DNA from: Micrococcales bacterium
GTDB lineage: Bacteria; Actinomycetota; Actinomycetes; Actinomycetales; Microbacteriaceae
DNA length: 50,350 nucleotides
NCBI GenBank assembly: GCA_024639965.1
Contig: JAHEGC010000001.1
Span: 128,000 to 178,349 of the forward strand
Direction of reading: 5' to 3'
A program made the position numbers and the translations under genes. Below, piece after piece: positions 1-8,076 of the stretch. The notes beneath the pieces were generated by a model. That model made no database searches and had not been told where the DNA came from. It was given only the letters and a program-made list of their open reading frames with translations. Every line of letters starts with the position of its first letter. Positions within the stretch are counted from its first letter, which is position 1.

Positions 1-1
1 G

Positions 2-1168
2 ACTCCGTTCCTCCACCTCGACATGGACGCGTTCTTCGCATCCGTCGAAGAACTCGACGACCCTAGCCTTGTCGGCAAACCCGTCATCGTTGGCGGATCG
101 AACGGTCGCGGGGTCGTCTCCGCCGCGAACTACGCGGCCCGCAAATACGGGGTGAACTCAGCGATGCCGATGTCGACGGCGTTGAAGCGCTGTCCCAACG
201 CCGAGGTGCGCCGACCCCGGTTCGATCGCTACTCCGAGGTGTCGAGACGCGTGTTTGAAATTCTCGAAGATTTCACCCCGCTCGTTCAGCCGTTGTCGAT
301 TGATGAAGCGTTCCTGGACGTTTCGGGAGCGCGGGCACTTCTCGGACGACCCGTCGAGATCGCCCGCGCGATTCGCGCCCGCGTTCGCGAGGAAGTCGGC
401 CTCGCCGCCTCGGTGGGCATCGCATCGTCGATGTTCGTCGCCAAGGTCGCCGGCGCGAAATCGAAACCCGATGGTTTGCTGGTGGTTCCCGCGAACAACA
501 CGGTCGCATTCCTCGAACCGCTTCCCGTCACCGCACTCTGGGGGGTCGGGGGAGTGACGGCCAAGCGTCTTGCCTCGTTCGGTCTTCAGACCGTGGGGGA
601 CATCCAGCGGGCGGGACTCGACTCGCTCACGCCGATTCTCGGAGCACGTCTCGCAACCCACCTCTCTAATCTCGCTCACGGCATCGACCCTCGTGAGGTT
701 GAGGGTGCATCCCACGATCGCTCGATTGGCCGGTCGAATACGTTCGGCACCGACCTCCTCGACGTCGCCGAGATGAAACGAGAGATTCTGCGCATGGCCA
801 CCGACGTCGCTGCCCGTGCACGTCGCCGTGACGCTCTCGGCCACACCGTGGTTTTGACGGTTCGGTTCCCCGACTGGAACACCATCACTCGGTCCCACAC
901 GATGACCGATCCGAGCAACGCGACGCAGACCATCGTGCGTGAGGCCGCCGCGCTGCTCGACGCTCTCGACCTCCGCGGCCAGGCGGTGCGTCTGCTCGGG
1001 GTTCGACTGGAGAATCTGGTCGGTGAGGGTGACCTCGGGTTTCTCTGGGAGGACGAGGACGACGGGCACAACATCGACGTGGTGGTTGATGCGGTCTCCG
1101 ACAAGTTCGGTTTCGGGACGGTGCAACCCGCATCGCTGTTGCGTCGCAAACGAAAGGGTGCCGACTAG
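2..1168 (+). CDS. dinB: DNA polymerase IV (Y-family), 5' end cut by window edge
   Basis: Translesion DNA polymerase. The reading frame is already open at base 2 and reads TPFLHLDMDAFFASVE, the usual DinB N-terminus, so the true start lies a few codons before the window; the first Met inside it (base 23) is not the start. Catalytic acidic motifs are visible: LDMDAFF near the N-terminus and SIDEAFLDVS about 90 residues later, followed by helix-hairpin-helix thumb sequence (LWGVGGVTAKRL) and a little-finger domain. Because the acidic residues are kept, this is an active Y-family polymerase rather than an ImuB. It converges on dnaE2 and the two stop codons share the palindrome CTAG. No terminator fits between them. 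A LexA site, if any, would be upstream of the window. Confidence 0.95.
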   Translation, partial: TPFLHLDMDAFFASVEELDDPSLVGKPVIVGGSNGRGVVSAANYAARKYGVNSAMPMSTALKRCPNAEVRRPRFDRYSEVSRRVFEILEDFTPLVQPLSIDEAFLDVSGARALLGRPVEIARAIRARVREEVGLAASVGIASSMFVAKVAGAKSKPDGLLVVPANNTVAFLEPLPVTALWGVGGVTAKRLASFGLQTVGDIQRAGLDSLTPILGARLATHLSNLAHGIDPREVEGASHDRSIGRSNTFGTDLLDVAEMKREILRMATDVAARARRRDALGHTVVLTVRFPDWNTITRSHTMTDPSNATQTIVREAAALLDALDLRGQAVRLLGVRLENLVGEGDLGFLWEDEDDGHNIDVVVDAVSDKFGFGTVQPASLLRRKRKGAD

Positions 1169-4100
1169 CGGAAATCGCGCGATCGGTGTGCCCCCACGAA
1201 CCCGAGCGGTTCGAATCGGTCGGCGACGAGGGTGGTGACTCCGTCGGCTGAGCGCTGGAGGATTCCGCGAACGATGAGGGCGGCGCTTTCTCGGGCAATC
1301 GTCCGTTGCGCCTTCCACAGTCCGCGCGAGCAGAGCACGTTGACGACCCCCGTTTCATCCTCGAGGTTGAGGAAGGTGATGCCCTTCGCCGTGGCGGGGC
1401 GCTGACGGTGAGTGACGAGCCCCGCGACCTCAATACGTCGATCGGGTTCGTGGCGACGCAACGCCTCGACGGGAATGACACCGCGTTCGTCGAGTGCCCC
1501 GCGCACGAACTGGACGGGGTGTGCGTTGGGGGAGACTCCCGTCGCCCAGCGATCACTCACCATCGCGTCGAGGTCGTCCATGTCGTCGAAGAGCGGCATC
1601 TGAATGGTCGCTTGCGCGCCCTCGAGGTATTCGGCCCGGCTCTGGGCGGCGTGACCCGCCTCCCACAGCGCTTCGCGCCGGCTGAGCCCGAACACGTCGA
1701 ACGCCCCCGCGGTGGCGAGCGCTTCGAGATGGGTGCGTTCGAGGCCCGTTCGGCGTACGAGATCGTGGAGGTCGCGAAAGTCGCCGCGAGTGTCGCGCTC
1801 CGTCACAATCGCCTCCGCGAGGGACCGACCGATTCCCCGCACGTCGGCGAGCCCCATTCGGACAGCGAAGTTGCCGTCACGCCGGTGCGCCCCCGTCTCG
1901 TCGAGGGCGGTGGGGTCGAACGGGGGAACCGGTTCGGAGTTGTGGAGCAGGCACGAGTCCCTGCCCGTCGACTCGGCGTCGACCCCCATCGCTTCAAGCC
2001 CCGAGTCGACCCCCGACCGTGCGATGCACGGAACGCGAATTTCCACCCCGTGCCGTTCGGCGTCGGCGGAGAGCGTGGCGGCGGAGTAGAACCCCATCGG
2101 TTGTGAACGGAGCAGACCGATGAGGAACGCGGCGGGGTAGTGCACCTTGAGCCACGCTGAGACGTACACGAGCAGTGAGAACGCGATGGAGTGCGACTCG
2201 GCGAACCCGAAGTGCGCGAACGCTTCGAGGGTGCGATAGATCTTGTCGGCGCTCCCCGTCGGGATGCCGTTCGCCGCCATTCCGGCGAAGAGTTTCTCGC
2301 GAATCGTCGCGAGCCGTTCGAGTCCGCGTTTCGAGCCGATGGATCGACGGATGACGTCGGCATCGGCACCGTCCAAACCGCCGACGGCCATCGCCATCTG
2401 CATGAGTTGTTCCTGAAAGATGGGAACCCCCATGGTCCGCTCCAGCACGGGGATGAGCTTCGGGTGGTCGTAGACGATGGGCTCCTGTCCCGTTCGACGG
2501 CGAACGAACGGGTGCACGCTCCCTCCCTGAATGGGGCCGGGGCGCACCATCGCGATCTGCACGACGATGTCGTAGAACCGCCGAGGGCGAAGGCGGGGGA
2601 GTAACCCCATTTGAGCACGCGATTCGATTTGGAACACCCCGATGACATCGGAGCGACACATCGCGTCGTAGACCGCGGGCTCTTCACGGGGAACCGTGCC
2701 GAGCTCCCACGTCTCGCCGAAGCGCTTCTCGACCTCGACGAACACCTGGCTGATCGCCCCGAGCATGCCGAGCCCCAGCAGGTCGAACTTGACGAGCCCC
2801 ATGTACGCGCAGTCGTCTTTGTCCCACTGCAGCACCGTTCGCCCCGGCATGCGCGCGTGTTCGATGGGCACGACCTCGCCGACGGGCTGATCGGTGAGCA
2901 CCATGCCCCCCGAGTGGATTCCGAGGTGGCGCGGAAGCGTGAGCGCCTCGTTGGTGAGTCGGATGACGTGCGGGGGCACCCCGACGACGTCGGCGGGTTC
3001 GATGGATCGCCATCGTTCAACGAGCCTCGACCACGCGTTCTGTTCGTCGGTGCCGTGACCGAATGCGCGGGCGATGTCGCGAATCGCGTTCTTCGGGCGA
3101 TACGTGATGACGTTGGCGACCTGGGCGGCGTTGCGCCGACCGTACTTCTCGAACACGTACTGGATGACCTCTTCGCGGCGGTCGGTGTCGAAATCGACGT
3201 CGATGTCGGGGGGCTCGTCGCGGAGGGCCGAGAGGAACCTCTCGAATGGCAGACCGTAGGCGATGGAGTCGACCGCGGTGATTCCGAGGGCGTAACACAC
3301 CGCCGAGTTCGCGGCGCTGCCACGACCCTGACAGAGGATGCGCCGTGAACGTGCGAACTGCACGATGTCGTGCACGATGAGGAAGTACCCGGGGAAGTCG
3401 AGTTCCTCGATGACGGTGAGTTCCCGCTCGATGCGCTCCCGCACCGCTTCGGTCACGGGGGAGTAGAGCCTCGGTACCGCCTCCCACACGAGTTCGCGCA
3501 GGTGACCGGCGAGCGTTTGACCTTCGGGCAGGTCGAATTTCGGCAGGTTGGGGCTCGCCCGCTTGAGTTCGAACGCGCACGCGCGCGCGAGGCGCACGCT
3601 CTCGGCGACGGCGCCGGGGTAGCGCGCGAACTGCCGTTCCATTTCCGTGGGGGATCGCAACCGCGAGACGGGGGCGGCGGGCAGGTATCCGTCGTGGTCG
3701 TCGAGCGATCGTCGACTGCCGAGCGCGGCGAATGCGGTGAACAGCGGGAATTCGGCGGCGGTGGCGTAGTGCACGAGTCCCGTGGCGACGACGGACAACC
3801 CCCGTTCGACGGCAAGCCCCGCGAGAACGTCGTTGTGGACGTCGTCGAGCGGAGACCCGCGATGCCAGAGTTCGACAACAACGTTGTCGTGCCCGAACCT
3901 CCGCACGAGTTCATCGATCGCCCACCCCGCACGCTCCACATCAGTGGCATCGGGCACGCCCCGCTCGGGCAGACACGACCGAACGGTTCCGCGGCGACAT
4001 CCGGTGAGGATGACCCACTCGCCGCCGGCCCGTTCGGCCAGTTCGTCGAGGTCGTACCAGGGTTCGTGCTTCGCCCCGCCCGCGAGGTGCGCTTCGGTGA

Positions 4101-4398
4101 TGGCGCCGGCGAGCCGGTGATACCCCGACTGCCCGCGTGCGAGCACGAGCAGGTGTTCGTCGCGTTCGCCCCGCAGGGTGAGTTCCGATCCGAACACGGT
4201 GGGCAGGCCCGTTCCCTCGGCGGCTTCGGCAAACCGGGCGGCACCGTGGAATCCGTCGTGGTCGGTGAGGGCGAGCCCGGCGAGCCCGAGTCGAACCGCT
4301 TCGGCGACGAGTTTCTCGGGCAGTGACACCCCGTCGAGGAAGCTGAAGGCACTGTGGGCGTGGAGTTCGGCATATTCGGGTTCGGCGTACCCGGGCAT
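1165..4398 (-). CDS. dnaE2: Error-prone DNA polymerase III alpha subunit DnaE2 (ImuC)
   Basis: C-family polymerase that carries out damage-induced mutagenic synthesis with ImuA and ImuB. From the ATG at 4398 it is 1077 residues, the normal DnaE2 length; longer readings of the frame would add a basic, out-of-character N-terminus. The PHP domain starts at residue 11 (ELHAHSAFSFLDG). The polymerase core carries the catalytic PDIDVDF motif at residues 397-403 and a later VKFDLLGLGML motif with the third acidic residue. A C-terminal OB-fold region (IEVAGLVTHRQRP) is present. Its start overlaps the imuB stop by one base (TGATG), so translation is probably coupled. It is the third gene of the SOS-controlled imuA-imuB-dnaE2 operon. 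A separate replicative DnaE1 lies at 37.9-41.4 kb. Confidence 0.96.
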   Translation of the reverse strand: MPGYAEPEYAELHAHSAFSFLDGVSLPEKLVAEAVRLGLAGLALTDHDGFHGAARFAEAAEGTGLPTVFGSELTLRGERDEHLLVLARGQSGYHRLAGAITEAHLAGGAKHEPWYDLDELAERAGGEWVILTGCRRGTVRSCLPERGVPDATDVERAGWAIDELVRRFGHDNVVVELWHRGSPLDDVHNDVLAGLAVERGLSVVATGLVHYATAAEFPLFTAFAALGSRRSLDDHDGYLPAAPVSRLRSPTEMERQFARYPGAVAESVRLARACAFELKRASPNLPKFDLPEGQTLAGHLRELVWEAVPRLYSPVTEAVRERIERELTVIEELDFPGYFLIVHDIVQFARSRRILCQGRGSAANSAVCYALGITAVDSIAYGLPFERFLSALRDEPPDIDVDFDTDRREEVIQYVFEKYGRRNAAQVANVITYRPKNAIRDIARAFGHGTDEQNAWSRLVERWRSIEPADVVGVPPHVIRLTNEALTLPRHLGIHSGGMVLTDQPVGEVVPIEHARMPGRTVLQWDKDDCAYMGLVKFDLLGLGMLGAISQVFVEVEKRFGETWELGTVPREEPAVYDAMCRSDVIGVFQIESRAQMGLLPRLRPRRFYDIVVQIAMVRPGPIQGGSVHPFVRRRTGQEPIVYDHPKLIPVLERTMGVPIFQEQLMQMAMAVGGLDGADADVIRRSIGSKRGLERLATIREKLFAGMAANGIPTGSADKIYRTLEAFAHFGFAESHSIAFSLLVYVSAWLKVHYPAAFLIGLLRSQPMGFYSAATLSADAERHGVEIRVPCIARSGVDSGLEAMGVDAESTGRDSCLLHNSEPVPPFDPTALDETGAHRRDGNFAVRMGLADVRGIGRSLAEAIVTERDTRGDFRDLHDLVRRTGLERTHLEALATAGAFDVFGLSRREALWEAGHAAQSRAEYLEGAQATIQMPLFDDMDDLDAMVSDRWATGVSPNAHPVQFVRGALDERGVIPVEALRRHEPDRRIEVAGLVTHRQRPATAKGITFLNLEDETGVVNVLCSRGLWKAQRTIARESAALIVRGILQRSADGVTTLVADRFEPLGFVGAHRSRDFR

Positions 4399-5750
4399 CA
4401 GTCGTACCGCGCTTCGACGTGCCACTCGTCGCCCTCGGAGAGCAACACCCACGCGACCCCGTGGTCGTCGACGAGTTGGAGCCGGAATCGCAACGACCCA
4501 CCCTCCCACCAGCGCTCCCAGAGCGGCCACGGCCCACTCCACTCGACGATGCGGCGCATTCGCCCCTCGAATTCGATGCTGCGCGGAATGTCGGCCAGCA
4601 CCTCGGCGGGGGCGACGGGTTCGGCCCCGCGCACCACCACGACAGGCATCTCGCGAAAGACCGTGGTGGGGTGAATCGCGGTGAGCGCGCCGGGCCACGG
4701 TTCAATCTCGACGCGGTCGACGACGGGCCGGTCACCCCACGCGGCGAACACTTCGCGCGCGGCGAGGGTGCGACCACCGCCGACGGTGAGGCTCTGCACC
4801 CCGTCGTGGCCGAGGATGCTTTGTACGCGCGAAAGCACCGAGTGGATGCGGTCGTTCGCGGGGGCACCCCACAGTCCCTTCTCGTAGCGTGCGATGGGGG
4901 CGAGGTGGTCGGGGGTGAATCGCACCCGCACGATGCCGTCGCCCGCGAACCCCTCGGTGCTCGTGTCGGTCGTGAGCCGTGCGATCGAGTCGAGTTGCCA
5001 TCGCACCCGGTCGACGAGGTCGCCGGGCGTGAACGAGCGCGGATGCGCCCAACACCGTTCCCGGGTTTCGCCGCGTTCGTTGGTGAGGCTGACCCACACG
5101 CTCGTGCAGACGAGCCGATCGCGAGCGAGAACGTCGACAAACTCGTCGGCGGTCTGGCGCACGGTGAAGGCGAGCTCGTCGGCGCGCGACACGGGCGGTT
5201 CGCAGTCGAGTTGCCGCGCATAGTCGACGGGAATGTCGCGCGGGCGGATGGGGGAGTCGTCGTCGCCCGAGGCGCTGCGATGGAGAAACTCGCCCGTCAC
5301 CCCGAAGCGGTCGCGCACGGCGACCCGGTCGAGTTCGGCGAACCGCCCGAGGGTGTCGATACCGAGCCGGCGGAGCAAGTCGACGAGTTCGGGGTCACCG
5401 AGACGTTCGACCGCGAGTGGCGCGAGGAACCGCGGCGACGCCCCCTCGGGCACCACCCGAACGGGGTCGGCGAGATCGGCGGCGATGACGGCGGTGAACA
5501 GTCCGTCGGCGAGACCGACGCGGGAATCGGGGTGAACCGCCCGTAACGCCGTCACGGCCCCCTCCTCGCCCCCGTAGAAGCGAACGGGACCGCGCGCGGT
5601 CATCGCCACTCGCCCCGGGCGCAGCACGCGCACGAGCGGAACGGTGTTCTCGATCGCCTGAATGACGGGCTCGAACACCCGCATCGCCTCGGCGGGGTCG
5701 TCGAACCTCTCGCCCCACCCCGGCACATCGACGACGATCACGCGGGTCAC
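4398..5750 (-). CDS. imuB: ImuB, Y-family polymerase-like mutasome subunit
   Basis: Catalytically inactive Y-family homologue that bridges DnaE2 to the sliding clamp in the mutasome. I chose the GTG at 5750 because it gives a GTGA overlap with the imuA stop and begins MTRVIVVDVPGWG, where the polymerase family would have its first catalytic Asp; upstream sequence in frame is arginine-rich shadow. Product 450 residues, somewhat shorter than many ImuB proteins (about 500-530). The acidic DMDAFF and SIDEAF motifs of DinB are missing, as expected. A likely clamp-binding peptide EKGLWG lies at residues 290-295 (compare the family pattern QLxLWG). Overlaps dnaE2 by one base. Function follows from family and operon context. 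Confidence 0.9.
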   Translation of the reverse strand: MTRVIVVDVPGWGERFDDPAEAMRVFEPVIQAIENTVPLVRVLRPGRVAMTARGPVRFYGGEEGAVTALRAVHPDSRVGLADGLFTAVIAADLADPVRVVPEGASPRFLAPLAVERLGDPELVDLLRRLGIDTLGRFAELDRVAVRDRFGVTGEFLHRSASGDDDSPIRPRDIPVDYARQLDCEPPVSRADELAFTVRQTADEFVDVLARDRLVCTSVWVSLTNERGETRERCWAHPRSFTPGDLVDRVRWQLDSIARLTTDTSTEGFAGDGIVRVRFTPDHLAPIARYEKGLWGAPANDRIHSVLSRVQSILGHDGVQSLTVGGGRTLAAREVFAAWGDRPVVDRVEIEPWPGALTAIHPTTVFREMPVVVVRGAEPVAPAEVLADIPRSIEFEGRMRRIVEWSGPWPLWERWWEGGSLRFRLQLVDDHGVAWVLLSEGDEWHVEARYD

Positions 5751-6379
5751 GGCACGACTCGCAGGTGACGAACGGGGGCGGCGGGCACCTCGCGCTCGAG
5801 AGGCCACGGCACCACCCCGCGCTTGGTGACCCCGCGCGTGACGGCACTGACGTGAATGTCGCGGGCGGCGAGCACCCCGTGCCCGTCGTCGAGCCCGTGA
5901 TTGTCGACGCTCGTGACCTCGATGCGGGCGGTGGCGCCGGGCCACTCACCGAGTACCACCAGCACCGCCCCCGTGCGGTGAGCGAGCGCACTGATGCGCG
6001 CCGCACTCGACGGCGCGAGGTTGTGGGGCGAGCGTGCGATAACAACCGTGAACCCGTCACACACCGCACCGACCACCGTGGCCCAGTGTTCCTTCGGCTT
6101 CGGGATCGACACGAACCGTTCGAGCGACACTCCCGCGTCGCGCACTGCCTCAACCCCGAGGTGGGGGAACCCGATTGCGGCGCACCACCCCGACTCGCGC
6201 ACCGCCTCAACGGCGAGCGCCAGCCCAAGGCTCAACGACGGCGAAATCGAATAGACACCGCCCGGCACGAGACCGCCTCCAAGCAGGGGAGCGAGCGCGG
6301 CGTGAACGGGAACCCGCGGGGTTACCCGGGTTCCCTCCATCTCGCGAATCTTGTCGCGTAACGCCGCTAACTCGAACAT
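5747..6379 (-). CDS. imuA: ImuA-like (RecA-fold) mutasome protein
   Basis: First gene of the damage-inducible mutagenesis operon. The likely start is the ATG at 6379 (210 residues, MFELAALRDKIRE), which lies in the middle of the LexA box and 7 bases after a TACATT -10 element; an in-frame ATG at 6409 would add ten residues but would leave the operator inside the coding region. The fold resembles RecA/SulA, but the P-loop position reads SISPSLSLGLAL (about residues 44-55), without the GK(T/S) of a working Walker A motif, so ATP hydrolysis is doubtful, as is usual for actinobacterial ImuA'. Stop overlaps the imuB start (GTGA). Identification rests mainly on the operon and general fold-like pattern. 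Confidence 0.82.
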   Translation of the reverse strand: MFELAALRDKIREMEGTRVTPRVPVHAALAPLLGGGLVPGGVYSISPSLSLGLALAVEAVRESGWCAAIGFPHLGVEAVRDAGVSLERFVSIPKPKEHWATVVGAVCDGFTVVIARSPHNLAPSSAARISALAHRTGAVLVVLGEWPGATARIEVTSVDNHGLDDGHGVLAARDIHVSAVTRGVTKRGVVPWPLEREVPAAPVRHLRVVP

Positions 6380-6387
6380 ATGTTCGA
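6372..6387 (-). promoter_or_regulatory. LexA (SOS) box over the imuA start
   Basis: Perfect 16-base palindrome TCGAACATATGTTCGA, matching the Gram-positive/actinobacterial LexA consensus GAAC-N4-GTTC extended by TCGA arms. The central CATATG contains the predicted imuA ATG on the minus strand. LexA bound here would cover the expected transcription start of imuA-imuB-dnaE2. No second perfect match was seen in the window. Confidence 0.93.
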
Positions 6388-6392
6388 ATGTA
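6387..6392 (-). promoter_or_regulatory. -10 element of imuA (leaderless)
   Basis: TACATT read on the minus strand, ending 7 bases before the ATG at 6379. It abuts the LexA box, sharing its last base. This spacing would place the transcription start at or next to the A of the start codon. No clear -35 was seen. Confidence 0.55.
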
Positions 6393-6566
6393 CGCCCGGC
6401 CGCCGACATTAATCAACTCGACACGAAATTTATGCCGAGGGGATGTGGATACTTCACACAATCGCAACACAAACAGCCAAAAAGGAGGCGCCAAAGCAAG
6501 GTGGTGTGACGAATTCACTCAAACAGCCCGGGACGTGTACAAAAAACAAGTGCGGGGGAAAGAGTA

Positions 6567-6596
6567 AGGCCCCGAACCGTTTCCGATCCGGGGCCT
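6567..6596 (-). terminator. Hairpin downstream of tRNA-Leu
   Basis: Eight-base-pair GC-rich stem (AGGCCCCG at 6567-6574 paired with CGGGGCCT at 6589-6596) beginning 6 bases after the tRNA 3' end on the minus strand. It is followed by a T-containing but not pure T stretch (TTACTCTTTCC). Probably the tRNA terminator; there is no T tract on the plus strand. Confidence 0.6.
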
Positions 6597-6602
6597 GTCG
6601 CG

Positions 6603-6685
6603 TGCGCGAGGGGGGACTTGAACCCCCACGCCCCTAAGGGCACTAGCACCTCAAGCTAGCGCGTCTGCCATTCCGCCACCCGCGC
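6603..6685 (-). tRNA. tRNA-Leu (anticodon GAG)
   Basis: Reads on the minus strand as a class II leucine tRNA of 83 bases. The acceptor arm GCGCGGG pairs with CTCGCGC (one G-U) and is followed by discriminator A. The D-arm has the leucine-type TGGCGGAATGG start. The anticodon stem CTAGC/GCTAG encloses the loop TTGAGGT, giving anticodon GAG, which reads CUC/CUU. A variable arm TGCCCTTAGGGGCG and a T-arm GTGGGGGTTCAAGTCCCCC follow. The 3' CCA is not encoded (next bases CG). Confidence 0.97.
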
Positions 6686-6747
6686 GCGAGTCGCATTTAC
6701 TGCAACGAGTCACCACCATACCAGCAATTGCGAGAGCGCAAAAACGC

Positions 6748-6753
6748 TACGGT
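6748..6753 (+). promoter_or_regulatory. -10 element of the M20 peptidase gene (leaderless)
   Basis: TACGGT ending six bases before the GTG at 6760; no ribosome binding site fits. The same hexamer and spacing precede the minus-strand gene at 21352. Confidence 0.55.
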
Positions 6754-6759
6754 GGAGTC

Positions 6760-8064
6760 GTGAATGACACCCCGGAGACCCTGTCGGAGACCGCGCGGAT
6801 CGCCCGCGACCTGATCCGATTCGACACGTCGAACTGGGGAAACGGGGTCGCGAACTCCGAGACGGAGGCCGCGCGATACGTCGGCGACTACCTCGAATCG
6901 CTGGGACTTGCCGTCACCTACATTGATTCGGTTCCCGGTCGCACCTCGGTCGTCACGCGAATTGCCGGTAGCGATCCGAGCCTTCCCGCACTCGTCGTAC
7001 ACGGTCACCTCGACGTCGTTCCCGTCGATGCGCACCACTGGAGCGTCGACCCGTTCGCGGGCGTCATCCGCGACGGCATGCTCTGGGGTCGCGGCGCCGT
7101 CGACATGAAAGACATGGATGCGATGATCCTCACCGCACTCCGCGAAATCCTGACCGACGGGGGATCGCCCAAGCGCGACCTCATCGTCGCGTTCTTCGCC
7201 GATGAGGAGAACGGCGGCGAGTTCGGTTCTCACCACCTCGTCACGAAGCACCCCGAACTTTTCGCGGGCGCCACCGAAGCGATCAGCGAGGTCGGCGGAT
7301 ATTCGGTCACCATCGACGGCCAGCGCGCGTATCTGATGCAGACGGGGGAGAAGGCACTCCTCTGGGTCACCCTCACGGCGAAGGGCGAGGCGGCACACGG
7401 CTCCCGTGTCGTTCCCAACAACGCCGTCACAAAACTCGCCGAGGCGGTCGTGAAACTCGGCCGCACCGAGTGGCCCATCGAGATGACAACGACCACCACC
7501 GCGCTCGTCGCCGAACTCGCTGACATTCTCGGGCTCGACCCGGCTGGCAATCCGCGCGACATCGTGCGCGCGACGGGAATCGCCGCCGGGTTCCTCGAAC
7601 CCGCCCTCGCCACCACGTCCAACCCGACGGGGCTCACCGCGGGGTACAAACACAACGTCATCCCCGACTCGGCGAGCGCCACCATCGACATTCGCCCCCT
7701 TCCCGGTCGAGAGGATGCGATTCTCGCCGAGGTGCAGGGCATCGTCGGCCCCGACATCGAGGTGTCGATCGCGGTGAAAGATATCGGCCTGGAGAACGCC
7801 TACGACGCACCCATCGTCACCGCGATGGCGAACGCCCTGCGCGCGCACGACCCCGAGGCGCGCATGCTGCCGTATTTGTTGTCGGGCGGCACCGACAACA
7901 AGGCCCTCGCACTTCTCGGCATCACGGGGTACGGGTTCGCCCCGTTGCAGTTGCCCGCAGACCTCAACTTCCCGGCCCTCTTTCACGGTGTCGATGAGCG
8001 CGTGCCGCTAACGGCGTTGGATTTCGGGCACCGCGTGCTGACCGACTTTCTCAGGAATTACTAG
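6760..8064 (+). CDS. M20/M25/M40-family metallopeptidase
   Basis: Cytoplasmic zinc exopeptidase or amidohydrolase of 434 residues. Metal-binding and catalytic motifs of the M20 family are present: HGHLDVVP (first metal His and Asp), WGRGAVDMKD (bridging Asp), DEENGGEFGS (catalytic Glu-Glu) and a C-terminal LSGGTDNKAL/ FHGVDERV metal site. A dimerisation (lid) domain sits between them. Substrate cannot be read from sequence; dipeptidases, acetylornithine deacetylase-like and succinyl-diaminopimelate desuccinylase-like enzymes share these motifs. The GTG start has no Shine-Dalgarno but a leaderless-type -10 element. It is followed by uppP after 12 bases. A second, clearly different M20 enzyme lies at 32.5-33.9 kb. 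Confidence 0.9.
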   Translation: MNDTPETLSETARIARDLIRFDTSNWGNGVANSETEAARYVGDYLESLGLAVTYIDSVPGRTSVVTRIAGSDPSLPALVVHGHLDVVPVDAHHWSVDPFAGVIRDGMLWGRGAVDMKDMDAMILTALREILTDGGSPKRDLIVAFFADEENGGEFGSHHLVTKHPELFAGATEAISEVGGYSVTIDGQRAYLMQTGEKALLWVTLTAKGEAAHGSRVVPNNAVTKLAEAVVKLGRTEWPIEMTTTTTALVAELADILGLDPAGNPRDIVRATGIAAGFLEPALATTSNPTGLTAGYKHNVIPDSASATIDIRPLPGREDAILAEVQGIVGPDIEVSIAVKDIGLENAYDAPIVTAMANALRAHDPEARMLPYLLSGGTDNKALALLGITGYGFAPLQLPADLNFPALFHGVDERVPLTALDFGHRVLTDFLRNY

Positions 8065-8076
8065 AAGAATGAGCGC

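Noticed and set aside
158-1318. 386-codon minus frame antisense to dinB
   Set aside because: Low-complexity Arg/His-rich translation; the dinB frame carries all catalytic motifs.
3370-4326. 318-codon + frame antisense to dnaE2
   Set aside because: No family features, and the minus strand shows complete PHP and polymerase motifs. The same applies to 1306-2106 and 4419-5546 over dnaE2 and imuB.
6443-6637. + frame ending REGGLEPPRP
   Set aside because: This ending is the typical translation of antisense tRNA-Leu sequence; it is an artefact of the tRNA.
6761-7986. Long minus-strand frame over the M20 peptidase gene
   Set aside because: No domain features; the + strand has the full set of M20 metal motifs.
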